Notes: generated by a model not told the origin, from the letters alone. DNA of 47,501 nt from Clostridia bacterium (GCA_017547285.1 JAFYQB010000046.1:1-47501), one strand, 5' to 3'. Shown: positions 32,547-41,143, counted from the first letter of the stretch. Made by a program: numbers and translations.

Positions 32547-33374
32547 TTACACAGATGTTTGCCTTTTTTCAAATGTTTTGTCAGCTGTGGATGCGAAAAC
32601 CGCCGGAGTTGTGATTCGGTCTGGCAACCCCATTTCTTTCCATGTGGCTGCCCACAGCAGATAGGAATTCAGCGGAAGCTGATCTTTGACTTTCAGATGA
32701 TTTCCATCGCGAAGAAGCAAACCGTCACTGGCCATTTTACCAGCGTCCAGATACAATCTTGCTCCGCTTTGGTATTCCGCATTGCCGTCATACACAAGAC
32801 GGCCTGCTTGTTTGGAAGCAACAACAATTTCGCAGTTAACGCCGCTGCCGAACATGATGAAGTCTCGGAACTCTTCAGGGTCTCCGAGCAGATGGCCGAT
32901 TGGTTTTTCTTCTTTCAAACCGCGTTCCATTCTGGCACGGTTCCAGCTTTTCAAACATCCATCCCGCTGGATAGATTCCCAGCATTCCAGCGTGGTGCTG
33001 TGAACCAGAACCGCAGGTTCATCCGGCCGCAGGAAGCGATCGTTGCAGGCGTGCCCCTGATAAATCTGTTTTACTTCGGTAAGTTCATCTTCCGAAAGAA
33101 TGATAAGCGCATTTTGACTTTGCTTGTTGCTGTAATCGATAAAATCACCCAGCTGCATCTTCCATGAAGGAAAATGACGGCTATAGAGGATGGTATAAGC
33201 TCCGTGTTCGCTGCTGCCGCAAATGCGCTGATATTCTGAATCTCTCAGAATGGCGATACGCCATGAGGCGTCCCACTCTGTTTGCTTCGTCTGTGCTAAG
33301 TCATCTGCACGAATAATCAGAGATAAACGCCCCTTTCGATCATCATTCGATGGGAATTTCCGCCGCCTGGGCAA
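32547..33374 (-). CDS. Tpt1/KptA-like (ADP-ribosyltransferase fold) protein, third gene of an accessory unit
   Basis: This protein of up to 275 residues is soluble, with no signal peptide. Key segments, in order: IYQGHACND (about 93-101), VLVHSTTLECWESIQRDGCL (about 112-131), KPIGHLLGD (about 147-155), NCEIVVASKQAG (about 170-181) and EYQSGARLYLDAG (about 190-202). Tpt1/KptA RNA 2'-phosphotransferases show I-R-A-x-Q-G-H-S, then H-G-T..W..I...GL, then H-[IL]-x, then V-[IL]-x-[IVL]-D-x-x-K-A and G...[FY]-x-S-x-N-x-[VI]-L. The order and spacing agree, but several catalytic positions differ (H-S-T for H-G-T). The start is unresolved: the frame opens at a TTG at 33374 inside the Hsp70-like gene, while AAGGGG near 33328 suggests initiation closer to 33310. 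The coding frame is certain; the fold is inferred. Confidence 0.7.
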   Translation of the reverse strand: MPRRRKFPSNDDRKGRLSLIIRADDLAQTKQTEWDASWRIAILRDSEYQRICGSSEHGAYTILYSRHFPSWKMQLGDFIDYSNKQSQNALIILSEDELTEVKQIYQGHACNDRFLRPDEPAVLVHSTTLECWESIQRDGCLKSWNRARMERGLKEEKPIGHLLGDPEEFRDFIMFGSGVNCEIVVASKQAGRLVYDGNAEYQSGARLYLDAGKMASDGLLLRDGNHLKVKDQLPLNSYLLWAATWKEMGLPDRITTPAVFASTADKTFEKRQTSV

Positions 33375-35229
33375 TCATGTACACATGCTGGCTGAAGGCG
33401 TTTGAAAAGCCGTCGATCAGCTGCTTGCGGAAGGGCGAATCCTGCGGGCTGAGGGCTTCCAGAATGCGCCGCTGCATATCGCGGCGGTTCTGATCGCTGG
33501 TCAGCCGTTTTTCAATGGGAATGCGGCGCAAAAGCAGCGGCAGATCCCATTTCATCAGCAAATCGGAAAGAACGTTCCAGCCCAGCAGCGAGGCCAGCGC
33601 ACCGATGACCGCGCCAGCCAGAAAGCCCAGCGGACCAGCCGCCACCAGCGCAACGCCGCTGCCGCCGCACACAACGCCTGTAATGACCGTAACCACAGCG
33701 GCCAGTACCGTGCCCATCATGGGCAGACCAACCCAGTCGGCCGCTTTCAGATTCATCTGTCCTGCGCCGGCAGCAGACAGATTCAGCTTCATCTGTTTGC
33801 GCGGCACTTCAAAACGGTCGCAAATAGGATCGATCATGGCCTGCAGCTTCTTTTCAAGCGTGACAAGCCATTCAGAAACCGACGGCGCAAGCGCCTCCTG
33901 CGCCATAGGGGAGGCAAGAACGCTTTCCATACGCGCAGCCAGCTGACTTTCCAGATCTTTGAGCGTGCGGATGGCGCCGTGCTTCCACTGCTCCATCAAA
34001 GGCAGCGCGGCCTGGTCAATGATCAGATCCGCCAGCGCGTCTGAAACGGCAGGCAGCAGTGCAGGAAGCGCGCCGGACGCTAGCTCCGCTACGCGCTCTT
34101 CGGTGATTTCCTCCTGAATAGCCTGACGGAAAGCTCGCAGATTATCATCCACCCAGCCGGCATAAGCCAGACCTTTGGCAATGGAGAATTCCGGTTCCGG
34201 GCAGCTCACAACCACTGCATCCGCAAAAATCTCCTGACAGAGCGACCGGAAGAATGGCATGCGCGATGCGCCGCCTGTGAGCAAAAGCAGCTTTGGAGGA
34301 CGTTCTGCCGTCAGCCTTGCAGCATTTTCAAGCGAGGTGCGTACCGCCTGCTCAAAGGAGAGGCCATTCAGTTCCGGCAGGGGCTGCAGGGTCAGCTTTT
34401 CGGCGGTTTCGGGATTCAGTTCCAGCGTCAGTTTTTGCAGACCGTCATAGCAGATGCGCAGCTGTTTTCTGACCGTAGGGGCAGTTTCCTCCGAAAGACG
34501 GGTGAAGTATTCCTCCTTCACGCGGCGGGCTTCAATCTCACAGTAGCTGTACCAGCTGCGGCATTCGTCAAACACCGCCTGCACGGCTTCGCGGTCGCGG
34601 CAGTTTTCTACAGCTGTACGCAAAAGCGCCGCATCCAGAATGCCGCCGCCCAGCGCGGTTTCACCGAAGGTACCGATGCCGGTTTCGCGTCCATCCACAA
34701 TATAGGCGTAATCCAGGGTGGAGGAGCCGATGTCCACCACCAGCGCGCTTTCGTTCAGAATATCCACATCCAGCGCGACGGTATGCGCGTATTTGGCGTA
34801 TAGGAACGCCGCGCGTGATTCGGAAATCACCTGCGGATTGCGAACGCCCGCTTTGACCAGCAGATCATGGTAGCGGGCACGGTCGGCGGCGTTCCATCCG
34901 GCAGGACAACCCACGATGAAATGATCGTCTCCGGCAAAATAACCGCTGTTGATGAGGTCGCGAAGAACCCCGCGCACAAAGCGGGCGATATCCTCATAGC
35001 TGGTCGGATCGGTGGTATAGCGGCTCTTGAAGCGCACGCTTAATTGATCGGCCAGCGCGTCGGTATACGCACGTTCGCCGATGACGATCTCGCCGTTCAG
35101 CATGCCTACAGCGCTCAGCAGACTGCGAACGCCGCAAAGGGGAAGGATAACCGGTTCGATCGCACTTCCCTGTTCAAAAGCGGCGACAGCGCTTTCGCCG
35201 TCGCCCATATCAAAACCGATGTAACGCAT
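33343..35229 (-). CDS. Hsp70/actin-fold ATPase with C-terminal membrane hairpin
   Basis: This is a 628-residue protein. The ATPase domain (about 1-360) shows YIGFDMGDGESAV (phosphate 1), ISESRAAFLYAKY (the E-P-T-A-A-like helix), ALVVDIGSSTLDYAYI (phosphate 2) and KLLLLTGGASRMPF (adenosine motif). No DnaK-type beta substrate domain follows. Instead there is a helical region (about 365-495), a glycine-rich hydrophobic hairpin (about 502-551, with GVALVAAGPLGFLAGAVIGA) and a short basic helical tail. This suggests a membrane-attached ATPase. AAAGGAG precedes the ATG. It lies 11 bases after the membrane-protein gene and overlaps the Tpt1-like gene, so the three are one unit. Its role and client are unknown. 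Confidence 0.85.
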   Translation of the reverse strand: MRYIGFDMGDGESAVAAFEQGSAIEPVILPLCGVRSLLSAVGMLNGEIVIGERAYTDALADQLSVRFKSRYTTDPTSYEDIARFVRGVLRDLINSGYFAGDDHFIVGCPAGWNAADRARYHDLLVKAGVRNPQVISESRAAFLYAKYAHTVALDVDILNESALVVDIGSSTLDYAYIVDGRETGIGTFGETALGGGILDAALLRTAVENCRDREAVQAVFDECRSWYSYCEIEARRVKEEYFTRLSEETAPTVRKQLRICYDGLQKLTLELNPETAEKLTLQPLPELNGLSFEQAVRTSLENAARLTAERPPKLLLLTGGASRMPFFRSLCQEIFADAVVVSCPEPEFSIAKGLAYAGWVDDNLRAFRQAIQEEITEERVAELASGALPALLPAVSDALADLIIDQAALPLMEQWKHGAIRTLKDLESQLAARMESVLASPMAQEALAPSVSEWLVTLEKKLQAMIDPICDRFEVPRKQMKLNLSAAGAGQMNLKAADWVGLPMMGTVLAAVVTVITGVVCGGSGVALVAAGPLGFLAGAVIGALASLLGWNVLSDLLMKWDLPLLLRRIPIEKRLTSDQNRRDMQRRILEALSPQDSPFRKQLIDGFSNAFSQHVYMIAQAAEIPIE

Positions 35230-35240
35230 TTGTACTCCTT

Positions 35241-36086
35241 TTATGCCGCGTCGATGCGAACAGCGGCGGTTCCGCGCCTGAGCAGCTGCTGTTCCTTGAC
35301 GGATACAATCGCCGGACTCAGCGTGCGGGTGGTGGACTTGCTGGGCAGGGCGTTGAAAAGCCTGCGGTGCTCTTCGCAGTAGTCCAGTACCTGCAATCCC
35401 AGTTTTTCCAAAAGACGGCGGGCAGCTTCCTCAGCTGGGGCGCGTTCGGCCTCGTCACAGTCGTAGAGCGCTTCCATCAGGTCTGCCGCACGTGACAGGG
35501 TGATCGTATCCGCATTGTCAGCGCCGCCGCGCGCCTGATCGTTCAGATAACTGAAATCGCTCAGATACCTGTCCGTCGCACGCAGCTGACCGTCCAGAAT
35601 GGCGAACAGACGGTCAATATCCACCGTCACAGAAGCCTGTACTTCGTCTCTGGGCAGCATGGAGGAAGCGTTTTTTCGCTCCTGCACAAGTGCAGAAAAA
35701 CCAAAACCGAAGCCTGCGCAGCACAGGAGAGAAGCAAGCCATTCATCGCTCAAACCGCAGTAAACGGCCAGAATAACCAGCGCGCCAGCGGCCAAACGCC
35801 ACAGAAAGTGATTTTCTTTCTTTGTATTCTGGCTTTTCTGCGCCACCCAAACCTGCGCCGTGCCGTGTGCTTCCAAAAGGCCGACAGAGCCTTTCAGGCT
35901 GCCCATCAAAACGCTTGCCTGCTGGCGAAGAAGATCGTCATCCATTTCCGCCAGCGCATTCTGCTCCACCTGCAAAAGGGTGTGGCGCACATGACGTACG
36001 GTATCCGCTGCGCTCATGCGGTCGTTCAGCGTGGAACGCAGCGCATCCTTCTGTTCATCCCAATGCTGCAAAATACTCATAGGCAT
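35241..36086 (-). CDS. Two-helix membrane protein of the Hsp70-like unit
   Basis: This is a 281-residue protein. A helical N-terminal part (about 1-90) is followed by two close membrane helices (about 94-111 and 115-133), then a long helical C-terminal part containing a DxDR segment (VDIDRLFAILDGQLRA) and EEAARRLLEKLGLQVLDYCE. The first ATG (36086) is only three bases past the rluB stop; the second (36080) has a better-spaced GAGGA. No enzymatic motif is recognised. The tight link with the Hsp70-like ATPase suggests a membrane partner, for example an anchor or nucleotide-exchange partner; this is inference only. Confidence 0.82.
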   Translation of the reverse strand: MPMSILQHWDEQKDALRSTLNDRMSAADTVRHVRHTLLQVEQNALAEMDDDLLRQQASVLMGSLKGSVGLLEAHGTAQVWVAQKSQNTKKENHFLWRLAAGALVILAVYCGLSDEWLASLLCCAGFGFGFSALVQERKNASSMLPRDEVQASVTVDIDRLFAILDGQLRATDRYLSDFSYLNDQARGGADNADTITLSRAADLMEALYDCDEAERAPAEEAARRLLEKLGLQVLDYCEEHRRLFNALPSKSTTRTLSPAIVSVKEQQLLRRGTAAVRIDAA

Positions 36087-36089
36087 TCC

Positions 36090-36800
36090 TCAAAGCCGGG
36101 AGAGCTCGTTCAGCTCTTCCGGCGTCAGTTCGCGCCACATGCCGCGGGGCAGATCCTCCAGCTTGAGAGGACCAAAACGGATCCGGCGCAGCATGACCAC
36201 CTGATGGCCTACCTGCTCCACCATTTTACGCACCTGACGGTTGCGGCCTTCGTGGATGGTGACCAGAATATCGGTGTACAGGCCCTTTGCTGCCAGAATT
36301 TTTACCTTGGCTCGGGCAGTCTTGCGGCCGTCCACCATCACGCCGCGTTCCAGACGGCGGGCTTCGTCAATGGTCAGCTCGTTGGATACGCGCGCCAGGT
36401 AGGTCTTTTCCACCTCCATGGAGGGATGCAGCATGCGCTCGGTCAGATCGCCGTCGTTGGTCAAAAGCAGCAGGCCTTCGCTGTCATAGTCCAGACGGCC
36501 AACCGGATACAGGCGCACCGGATAATCGCGGAACTTGTCCAAAACCGTTGCGCGGCCCTCCGGGTCGCTGGCGGTGGTCACTTCGCCCGCGGGCTTGTGA
36601 TACATGATGTATTTCTTTTCGGGTTCTGGGGTCACCAGTTTGCCGTCCACGCGGATGTCCTGGCCAATCTCCACCTGTACGCCCATTTCGGTAATCACTT
36701 CGCCGTCCACGCTCACACGGCCGTCGGCGATCATTTTTTCGGCGCTCCGGCGGGAAGCCACACCGCTCAAAGCCAGATATTTCTGCAATCGCATCATCAT
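36090..36800 (-). CDS. rluB: Ribosomal large-subunit pseudouridine synthase B-type
   Basis: This 236-residue RsuA/RluB-family enzyme isomerises uridine in rRNA. The N-terminal S4 domain (RLQKYLALSGVASRRSAEKM) is followed by the catalytic domain with YPVGRLDYDSEGLLLLTNDG, whose Asp104 is the nucleophile, and VTIHEGRNRQVRKMV. The start at 36800 follows AAGGAGG by nine bases; a much longer upstream frame is antisense to the next genes and not real. It has its own promoter (36827-36855). The three accessory genes follow within three bases and would be co-transcribed. RluB, RluE, RluF and RsuA cannot be separated with certainty from sequence alone. Confidence 0.94.
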   Translation of the reverse strand: MMMRLQKYLALSGVASRRSAEKMIADGRVSVDGEVITEMGVQVEIGQDIRVDGKLVTPEPEKKYIMYHKPAGEVTTASDPEGRATVLDKFRDYPVRLYPVGRLDYDSEGLLLLTNDGDLTERMLHPSMEVEKTYLARVSNELTIDEARRLERGVMVDGRKTARAKVKILAAKGLYTDILVTIHEGRNRQVRKMVEQVGHQVVMLRRIRFGPLKLEDLPRGMWRELTPEELNELSRL

Positions 36801-36826
36801 TGGTTCATGCCTCCTTGCACGGTTTA

Positions 36827-36855
36827 AGCATAACAGAATCAGGCCGGATTGGCAA
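36827..36855 (-). promoter_or_regulatory. Sigma-A promoter of rluB and the Hsp70-like unit
   Basis: On the minus strand TTGCCA (36850-36855), 17 bases, TATGCT (36827-36832), 27 bases before the rluB start. Confidence 0.7.
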
Positions 36856-36928
36856 GTAAACAAAAGTATCTCACCAAATTCTAAGAATGCTTTTGGAATT
36901 TCTTCAGGCAAACAGTCGCAATGTGTGT

Positions 36929-36934
36929 TATGAT
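36929..36934 (+). promoter_or_regulatory. Extended -10 of the DUF4342-two-component operon
   Basis: TATGAT preceded by TG one base upstream (TGTTATGAT), 40 bases before the start at 36975. No good -35 hexamer is present, consistent with an extended -10 promoter. Confidence 0.5.
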
Positions 36935-36974
36935 ACAGATGCTCAAAAACAATTTGTATGATGGAGGGAAATCC

Positions 36975-37583
36975 ATGGCGAAATATACGATCGAAGATAT
37001 TGAAATCCTGCGGCAGAAGAGCGGCATTTCCTACGAGGAAGCCGTGAATCTGCTGGAATACCACAACGGCAGCCTTGCCCGTGCACTGGTGGATCTGGAA
37101 AAGAACGGCAGATTGAAAAACGAAGGGTATGCCAACCGCCGGCACAAGGGGCTGAAAGGCGTGTTTGAGACGCTGTTCCGTTTGCGCGTCAAAGTAAAGA
37201 AAGACAGAACCACCATCATCAACCTGAGCTCGCTGTTTGTGCTGCTGGTGGTGAGTACTGCGCCTCATATCTGTGTGATCGGGCTGATCGTATCGCTGGT
37301 GCTGGGCTACCGCATTTCCATTGAGCGCGACAGCGCGGACTTTGCAGATGATACCTTCGACGATATGGTCAAAAACGCGAAAAGCAATGTACAGAATACT
37401 GTCAACAGCTTTGCTGAACAGCTTTCCGGCGAGCAGCCTGCCCGCGATGGGGCGGAGGCTTCCAGACCGCGTACGGAAAGCGCAGCCAGCGGCACCAGAC
37501 CCGTAAACGTTCAGTTTCCGGACGGCGGCAGCGTGGATGTGCGTGATGGCGGCGACGGCTACAACGAGGCGGATATCCACTAA
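36975..37583 (+). CDS. DUF4342 membrane protein
   Basis: This 202-residue protein begins with a UBA-like helical module (IEDIEILRQKSGISYEEAVN through ARALVDLEKNGR, about 6-50), typical of DUF4342. A basic linker is followed by a hydrophobic stretch (about 79-110) long enough for one or two membrane passes. The C-terminal tail (about 120-202) is polar and looks disordered. The start at 36975 has GGAGGG upstream. It lies 12 bases before a two-component system and is probably in the same operon, so it may be a membrane accessory or target of that system. Function unknown. Confidence 0.85.
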   Translation: MAKYTIEDIEILRQKSGISYEEAVNLLEYHNGSLARALVDLEKNGRLKNEGYANRRHKGLKGVFETLFRLRVKVKKDRTTIINLSSLFVLLVVSTAPHICVIGLIVSLVLGYRISIERDSADFADDTFDDMVKNAKSNVQNTVNSFAEQLSGEQPARDGAEASRPRTESAASGTRPVNVQFPDGGSVDVRDGGDGYNEADIH

Positions 37584-37595
37584 GGAGGAAGAACC

Positions 37596-38276
37596 GTGAG
37601 CAAAATCCTGATCGTGGAAGATGAAATCAAAATCGCACGCTTTGTGACCCTTGAACTGGAACATGAGGGCTATGAGGTGCAGGCAGCGCACGATGGCCGC
37701 AGCGGCCTTCAGCTGTGCGAAAGCTGGCAGCCGGATCTGATGATCCTGGACCTGATGCTGCCGCAGCTGAGCGGCATTGAAGTATGCCGCCGCATCCGAC
37801 AGACCAGCGACGTGCCCATTATCATGCTCACCGCCAAGGACGATGTGAGCGATAAGGTGATGGGGCTGGATATGGGCGCAGACGACTACATGACCAAGCC
37901 TTTTGCCATCGAGGAATTGCTGGCGCGTATCCGCGTGAACCTGAAAAAGCACCGCGTAGACCGCGCGGAGGAGACGGGCGCACGTTCCGTTGGCAAACTG
38001 CATATCGATCCTGCCAGCTACAGCGCAGGTTATGGCGATACAGCCATAACGCTGACCAAAAAGGAGTTCGATCTGCTCAACTACCTGTGGCAGCACGAAG
38101 GCAAGGCCGTTACCCGCGACGAACTGCTCAACAATGTGTGGGGCTACGAATTTACCGGCGATACCAACATTGTAGATGTTTACATCCGCTACCTCAGGCA
38201 GAAGATCGACGACAAGTTCGGCATCAAGACCATTCACACCATCCGTGCAGTGGGGTATATGTTCCGTTATGAATAA
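37596..38276 (+). CDS. OmpR-family response regulator
   Basis: This 226-residue protein has a receiver domain (ILIVEDEIKIARFV, phospho-acceptor Asp in LMILDLMLPQLSG, Lys in DYMTKPFAIEEL) and a winged-helix DNA-binding domain (LTKKEFDLLNYLWQHEGKAV to IRAVGYMFRYE). The GTG start has AAGGAGGAA upstream. It overlaps the start of its kinase by eight bases. It is one of two OmpR-type regulators here; unlike the one at 21492, its kinase is intact. Confidence 0.96.
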   Translation: MSKILIVEDEIKIARFVTLELEHEGYEVQAAHDGRSGLQLCESWQPDLMILDLMLPQLSGIEVCRRIRQTSDVPIIMLTAKDDVSDKVMGLDMGADDYMTKPFAIEELLARIRVNLKKHRVDRAEETGARSVGKLHIDPASYSAGYGDTAITLTKKEFDLLNYLWQHEGKAVTRDELLNNVWGYEFTGDTNIVDVYIRYLRQKIDDKFGIKTIHTIRAVGYMFRYE

Positions 38277-39648
38277 ACTTCAGCAAGAAAACAGGGAAGC
38301 ATGGCTCAACCGGCTTTCGGCGTGGGTGCACAGTCAGCTCGCAAAAGCCATGAGCAATTTGCGGCTTTCGCTTACCCTGCGCATTGCGCTGCATTATGCG
38401 GGTCAGCTTTTGAAAACCACCCTTCCCGTACTGCTGGTACTGATGTTTGCGCTGTGCGCGGCTGAAATGCCTGCGGCAGTCAATGCGATGGAGACGCTGG
38501 GCAACACACGGCCGATGAATGCTCAAAACTATGCGCAGGACCAGCTGACGGGTCTTCCGCTGGAGAAGGCATGGCTGCTGGATGAACCGTTGAAAGACAG
38601 GGAAAAAGTCGGACTTTTGTTTTCACAGTGGAATGCCTGTGAACAGCCGTGCATATTGCTTTACCGCGAAACCGTGGCGGGCAGCATGCAGGCGGCGTAT
38701 GGCGTTCAGCCGCTGATGGATCGAATGCAGATTGTTTTCTGGACGGTTCTCTGCCTGGATCTGTACCGGGTGCTGTTTTTTCTGCGACGCCGGAACGGCC
38801 TTAACCGCGTGGTGGTTCAGCCCATCAACGATATGACGGCCATGGCAGCGGCGGTAAGCGCGAATAATCTGAGCGACCGCATCAATGTAGAGGGCGCAAA
38901 GAGCGAACTCAAGGATCTGGCCATAGTGATCAACGGTATGCTGGACCGCATCGAAGTCAGTTACAACAGCCAGAAGCAGTTTGTGAGCGACGCCTCTCAT
39001 GAACTGCGTACGCCCATCGCCGTGATTCAGGGCTATGTGGGCATGCTGCAGCGTTGGGGGAAAACGGATAAGGAAGTGCTGGACGAAGGCATCTCCGCCA
39101 TTGAACAGGAGGCTGCCAGCATGAAAGAGCTGGTGGAACGGCTGCTCTTCCTTGCAAGGCATGATAAGAAAACGCTCATGCTGGAAATGGAAAGCTTCGA
39201 CCCATTGGAGGTGATGAGCGAAGTGCACCGGGAAGCCAGGATGCTCTCGGCTGATCATCGCTTTGAACTGTCTCCTGCGCAGAACTCGCGTATTTCCGGC
39301 GATAAGGACATGATCAAGCAGCTGATGCGCATTCTTCTGGATAATGCCATCAAGTACACACCGGCAGGCGGAAGCATCACCCTGGGGGTGAAGAAGGACA
39401 GACGCCACTGCATTCTGAGCGTAACGGATACAGGCGCGGGTATTTCCGCCGAGGAACTGCCCAAAGTGTTCGATCGCTTCTACCGCTGCGATGAAGCCAG
39501 AAAATCGCAGACCAGCGGCCACGGCCTGGGCCTGAGCATTGCACGCATCATTGTGTCTGCACACAGCGGAAAACTGAAGGTGCGCAGCAAAGTAGGCGCA
39601 GGCACCACGTTTTCGGTGCTTCTGCCTCTGGACGATGAAGCGATTTAA
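38269..39648 (+). CDS. Sensor histidine kinase
   Basis: This 459-residue membrane kinase pairs with the regulator at 37596. Two membrane helices (about 47-65 and 156-172) flank an extracytoplasmic part of about 90 residues. A HAMP segment (VVVQPINDMTAMAAAVSANN) is followed by SDASHELRTPIAVIQGYVGM with the phospho-acceptor His, and by the ATPase N box (LLDNAIKYT), G1 (DTGAGI), F (FDRFYR) and G2 (GHGLGLSIA) boxes. The start at 38269 overlaps the regulator stop, so translation is coupled. The signal sensed is unknown; DUF4342 upstream and cell-wall genes downstream suggest an envelope signal. Confidence 0.95.
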   Translation: MNKLQQENREAWLNRLSAWVHSQLAKAMSNLRLSLTLRIALHYAGQLLKTTLPVLLVLMFALCAAEMPAAVNAMETLGNTRPMNAQNYAQDQLTGLPLEKAWLLDEPLKDREKVGLLFSQWNACEQPCILLYRETVAGSMQAAYGVQPLMDRMQIVFWTVLCLDLYRVLFFLRRRNGLNRVVVQPINDMTAMAAAVSANNLSDRINVEGAKSELKDLAIVINGMLDRIEVSYNSQKQFVSDASHELRTPIAVIQGYVGMLQRWGKTDKEVLDEGISAIEQEAASMKELVERLLFLARHDKKTLMLEMESFDPLEVMSEVHREARMLSADHRFELSPAQNSRISGDKDMIKQLMRILLDNAIKYTPAGGSITLGVKKDRRHCILSVTDTGAGISAEELPKVFDRFYRCDEARKSQTSGHGLGLSIARIIVSAHSGKLKVRSKVGAGTTFSVLLPLDDEAI

Positions 39649-39761
39649 TTCAATGTGAAAGCAGATTTCTCTGCCAAGGATGCCCGCGATCCCGTCCGCG
39701 ATGGCGGCTGAGGAAAAAAGCAGGCATCAGGAGTAAAATACAGAGATTTTCCGCAGCATAA

Positions 39762-39806
39762 GGCGGCCTCCCATCCGGTTATTCGGATGGAGAAGGCCGC
39801 CCTTTT
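39762..39806 (+). terminator. Terminator after the sensor kinase
   Basis: A long stem (39762 onward, GGCGGCC with GGCCGCC at 39795-39801, CCATCCG with CGGATGG inside) followed by CTTTTG. The 113 bases before it hold nothing I can identify. It may also stop the convergent carboxypeptidase transcript, though the minus-strand tail has no T-run. Confidence 0.7.
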
Positions 39807-39826
39807 GATCGCTGTTGCATTTTTCT

Positions 39827-41143
39827 TTACAATGCGAAACCATATTCAAACAAACGGCTCAAATCGATCCACGCCCGGTTGCGCGTAGGCTCTCCAAGAA
39901 CCACTGCGATGAGCGTTCGTCCCTCCCGCTGCACCGCGCCCACATAGCAGAAGCCAGCGGCGGATGTGTAGCCGCTTTTCACGCCTGCCGCTCCCGGAAT
40001 ATAGTACTCCGAAACAGGATCAAACAGCTCCCAGATGTTTTGGATTACAAGCTGTTCACGCCTGTTTGTGGCGGGAAGCGTATAGTTCATGCAGGTAACG
40101 ATTTCGCAGAAAACGGTGTCGGTCAACCCTTTGCGCGCCGCAATCGCCAGATCGCGCGCTGTTGTAAAATGATTTTCATCGTGATAGCCGTGGGGGGTGA
40201 CGAAATGTGAGTTGCGCATGCCCAGTTCAGCCGCCAGCGCATTCATTTCATTGACGAACGCTTCCACGCTGCCTGCGCACAGCTCGCTCACTGCATTGGC
40301 GGCGTCATTGCCGGAACGGATCATCAGACCGTAGAGGAGATCACGCATGGTCATCTTTTCGCCCGGATAGACGGGCGTGAGCGAACTGTCTGCCGGAATA
40401 TCCGCCGCACTTTGGGGAATGGTGATCACGTCATCCAGATTGCCGTATTCCAGCGCGAGCAGCAAAGTCAGAATTTTGGTGGTGCTTGCAGGATACCTGC
40501 GTTCGTCTGCGTTGCGCTCCAGCAGGACTTCGCCGCTGGGCGCGTCGAGCAGAATACAGGAAGGCGCGTACAGAGAAGCTGCTGTCAGGGAAAGCGGGTC
40601 GCTTTCGTCAAAATACACGGGCGCATGGGGGAAAGCACCGCTTACATCGCTTTCGATCAGCTTGTACAGGGCGGGCGATACAACGCCGTCGGGCTGATCC
40701 AGCTGCATCTGTTCCTGAAAAGCGACGACCGCTTTTTCAGTACGGGAACCAAAGACACCGTCAGCTGTGCCCGTCAGAAGCCCAAGATCGATCAGCCGGT
40801 TCTGCAGCGCCTTCACGCGTTCACCGCGGCTGCCGTTGCGCACTGTGCGCAGAGCAGCTTCTGCGGATTCGTCAAACAATAACGCCAGGGTGGTTTCACC
40901 GGCTATGCCATCGGGCATAATGCTGTATCCGGCGGTCTGCAGAAGCCACTGTGCCGTTTCTACGGCGGAGGCTGTCTGCGCGCCGTAAATGCCGTCCGCC
41001 TTTCCGCTGAGAAGGCTGAGTTCAATCAGCCGTGACTGCAGTTCGGCCACCTGCTTGCCCGAACTGCCTGTTTGAAGCGCTGCGGCCGAAGCGGCAGATG
41101 GCAGAAACGCAAGCACAAGCAGTAGACATAACCATTTTTTCAT
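39827..41143 (-). CDS. D-alanyl-D-alanine carboxypeptidase with two peptidoglycan-binding repeats
   Basis: This 438-residue exported penicillin-binding protein trims the terminal D-Ala of peptidoglycan stem peptides. A signal peptide (about 1-21) is followed by two PG_binding_1 repeats (about 25-90 and 98-165, each with the LQ..L..LG....DG.FG..T pattern). The S11 peptidase domain has the S-x-x-K motif (PASTTKILTL), the SGN motif (MIRSGNDAANAV) and KSG in place of KTG (AGVKSGYTSAAGF). There is no C-terminal amphipathic anchor; the repeats likely replace it. The gene is divergent from spoIID. The DacF/DacB-like neighbourhood suggests a role in spore cortex or engulfment, but it could be vegetative. 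Confidence 0.93.
   Translation of the reverse strand: MKKWLCLLLVLAFLPSAASAAALQTGSSGKQVAELQSRLIELSLLSGKADGIYGAQTASAVETAQWLLQTAGYSIMPDGIAGETTLALLFDESAEAALRTVRNGSRGERVKALQNRLIDLGLLTGTADGVFGSRTEKAVVAFQEQMQLDQPDGVVSPALYKLIESDVSGAFPHAPVYFDESDPLSLTAASLYAPSCILLDAPSGEVLLERNADERRYPASTTKILTLLLALEYGNLDDVITIPQSAADIPADSSLTPVYPGEKMTMRDLLYGLMIRSGNDAANAVSELCAGSVEAFVNEMNALAAELGMRNSHFVTPHGYHDENHFTTARDLAIAARKGLTDTVFCEIVTCMNYTLPATNRREQLVIQNIWELFDPVSEYYIPGAAGVKSGYTSAAGFCYVGAVQREGRTLIAVVLGEPTRNRAWIDLSRLFEYGFAL

Noticed and set aside
36801..38237. Upstream extension of the rluB frame to 715 codons
   Set aside because: The extension is antisense to DUF4342 and the response regulator. The real start at 36800 has an AAGGAGG site and the S4 domain starts there.
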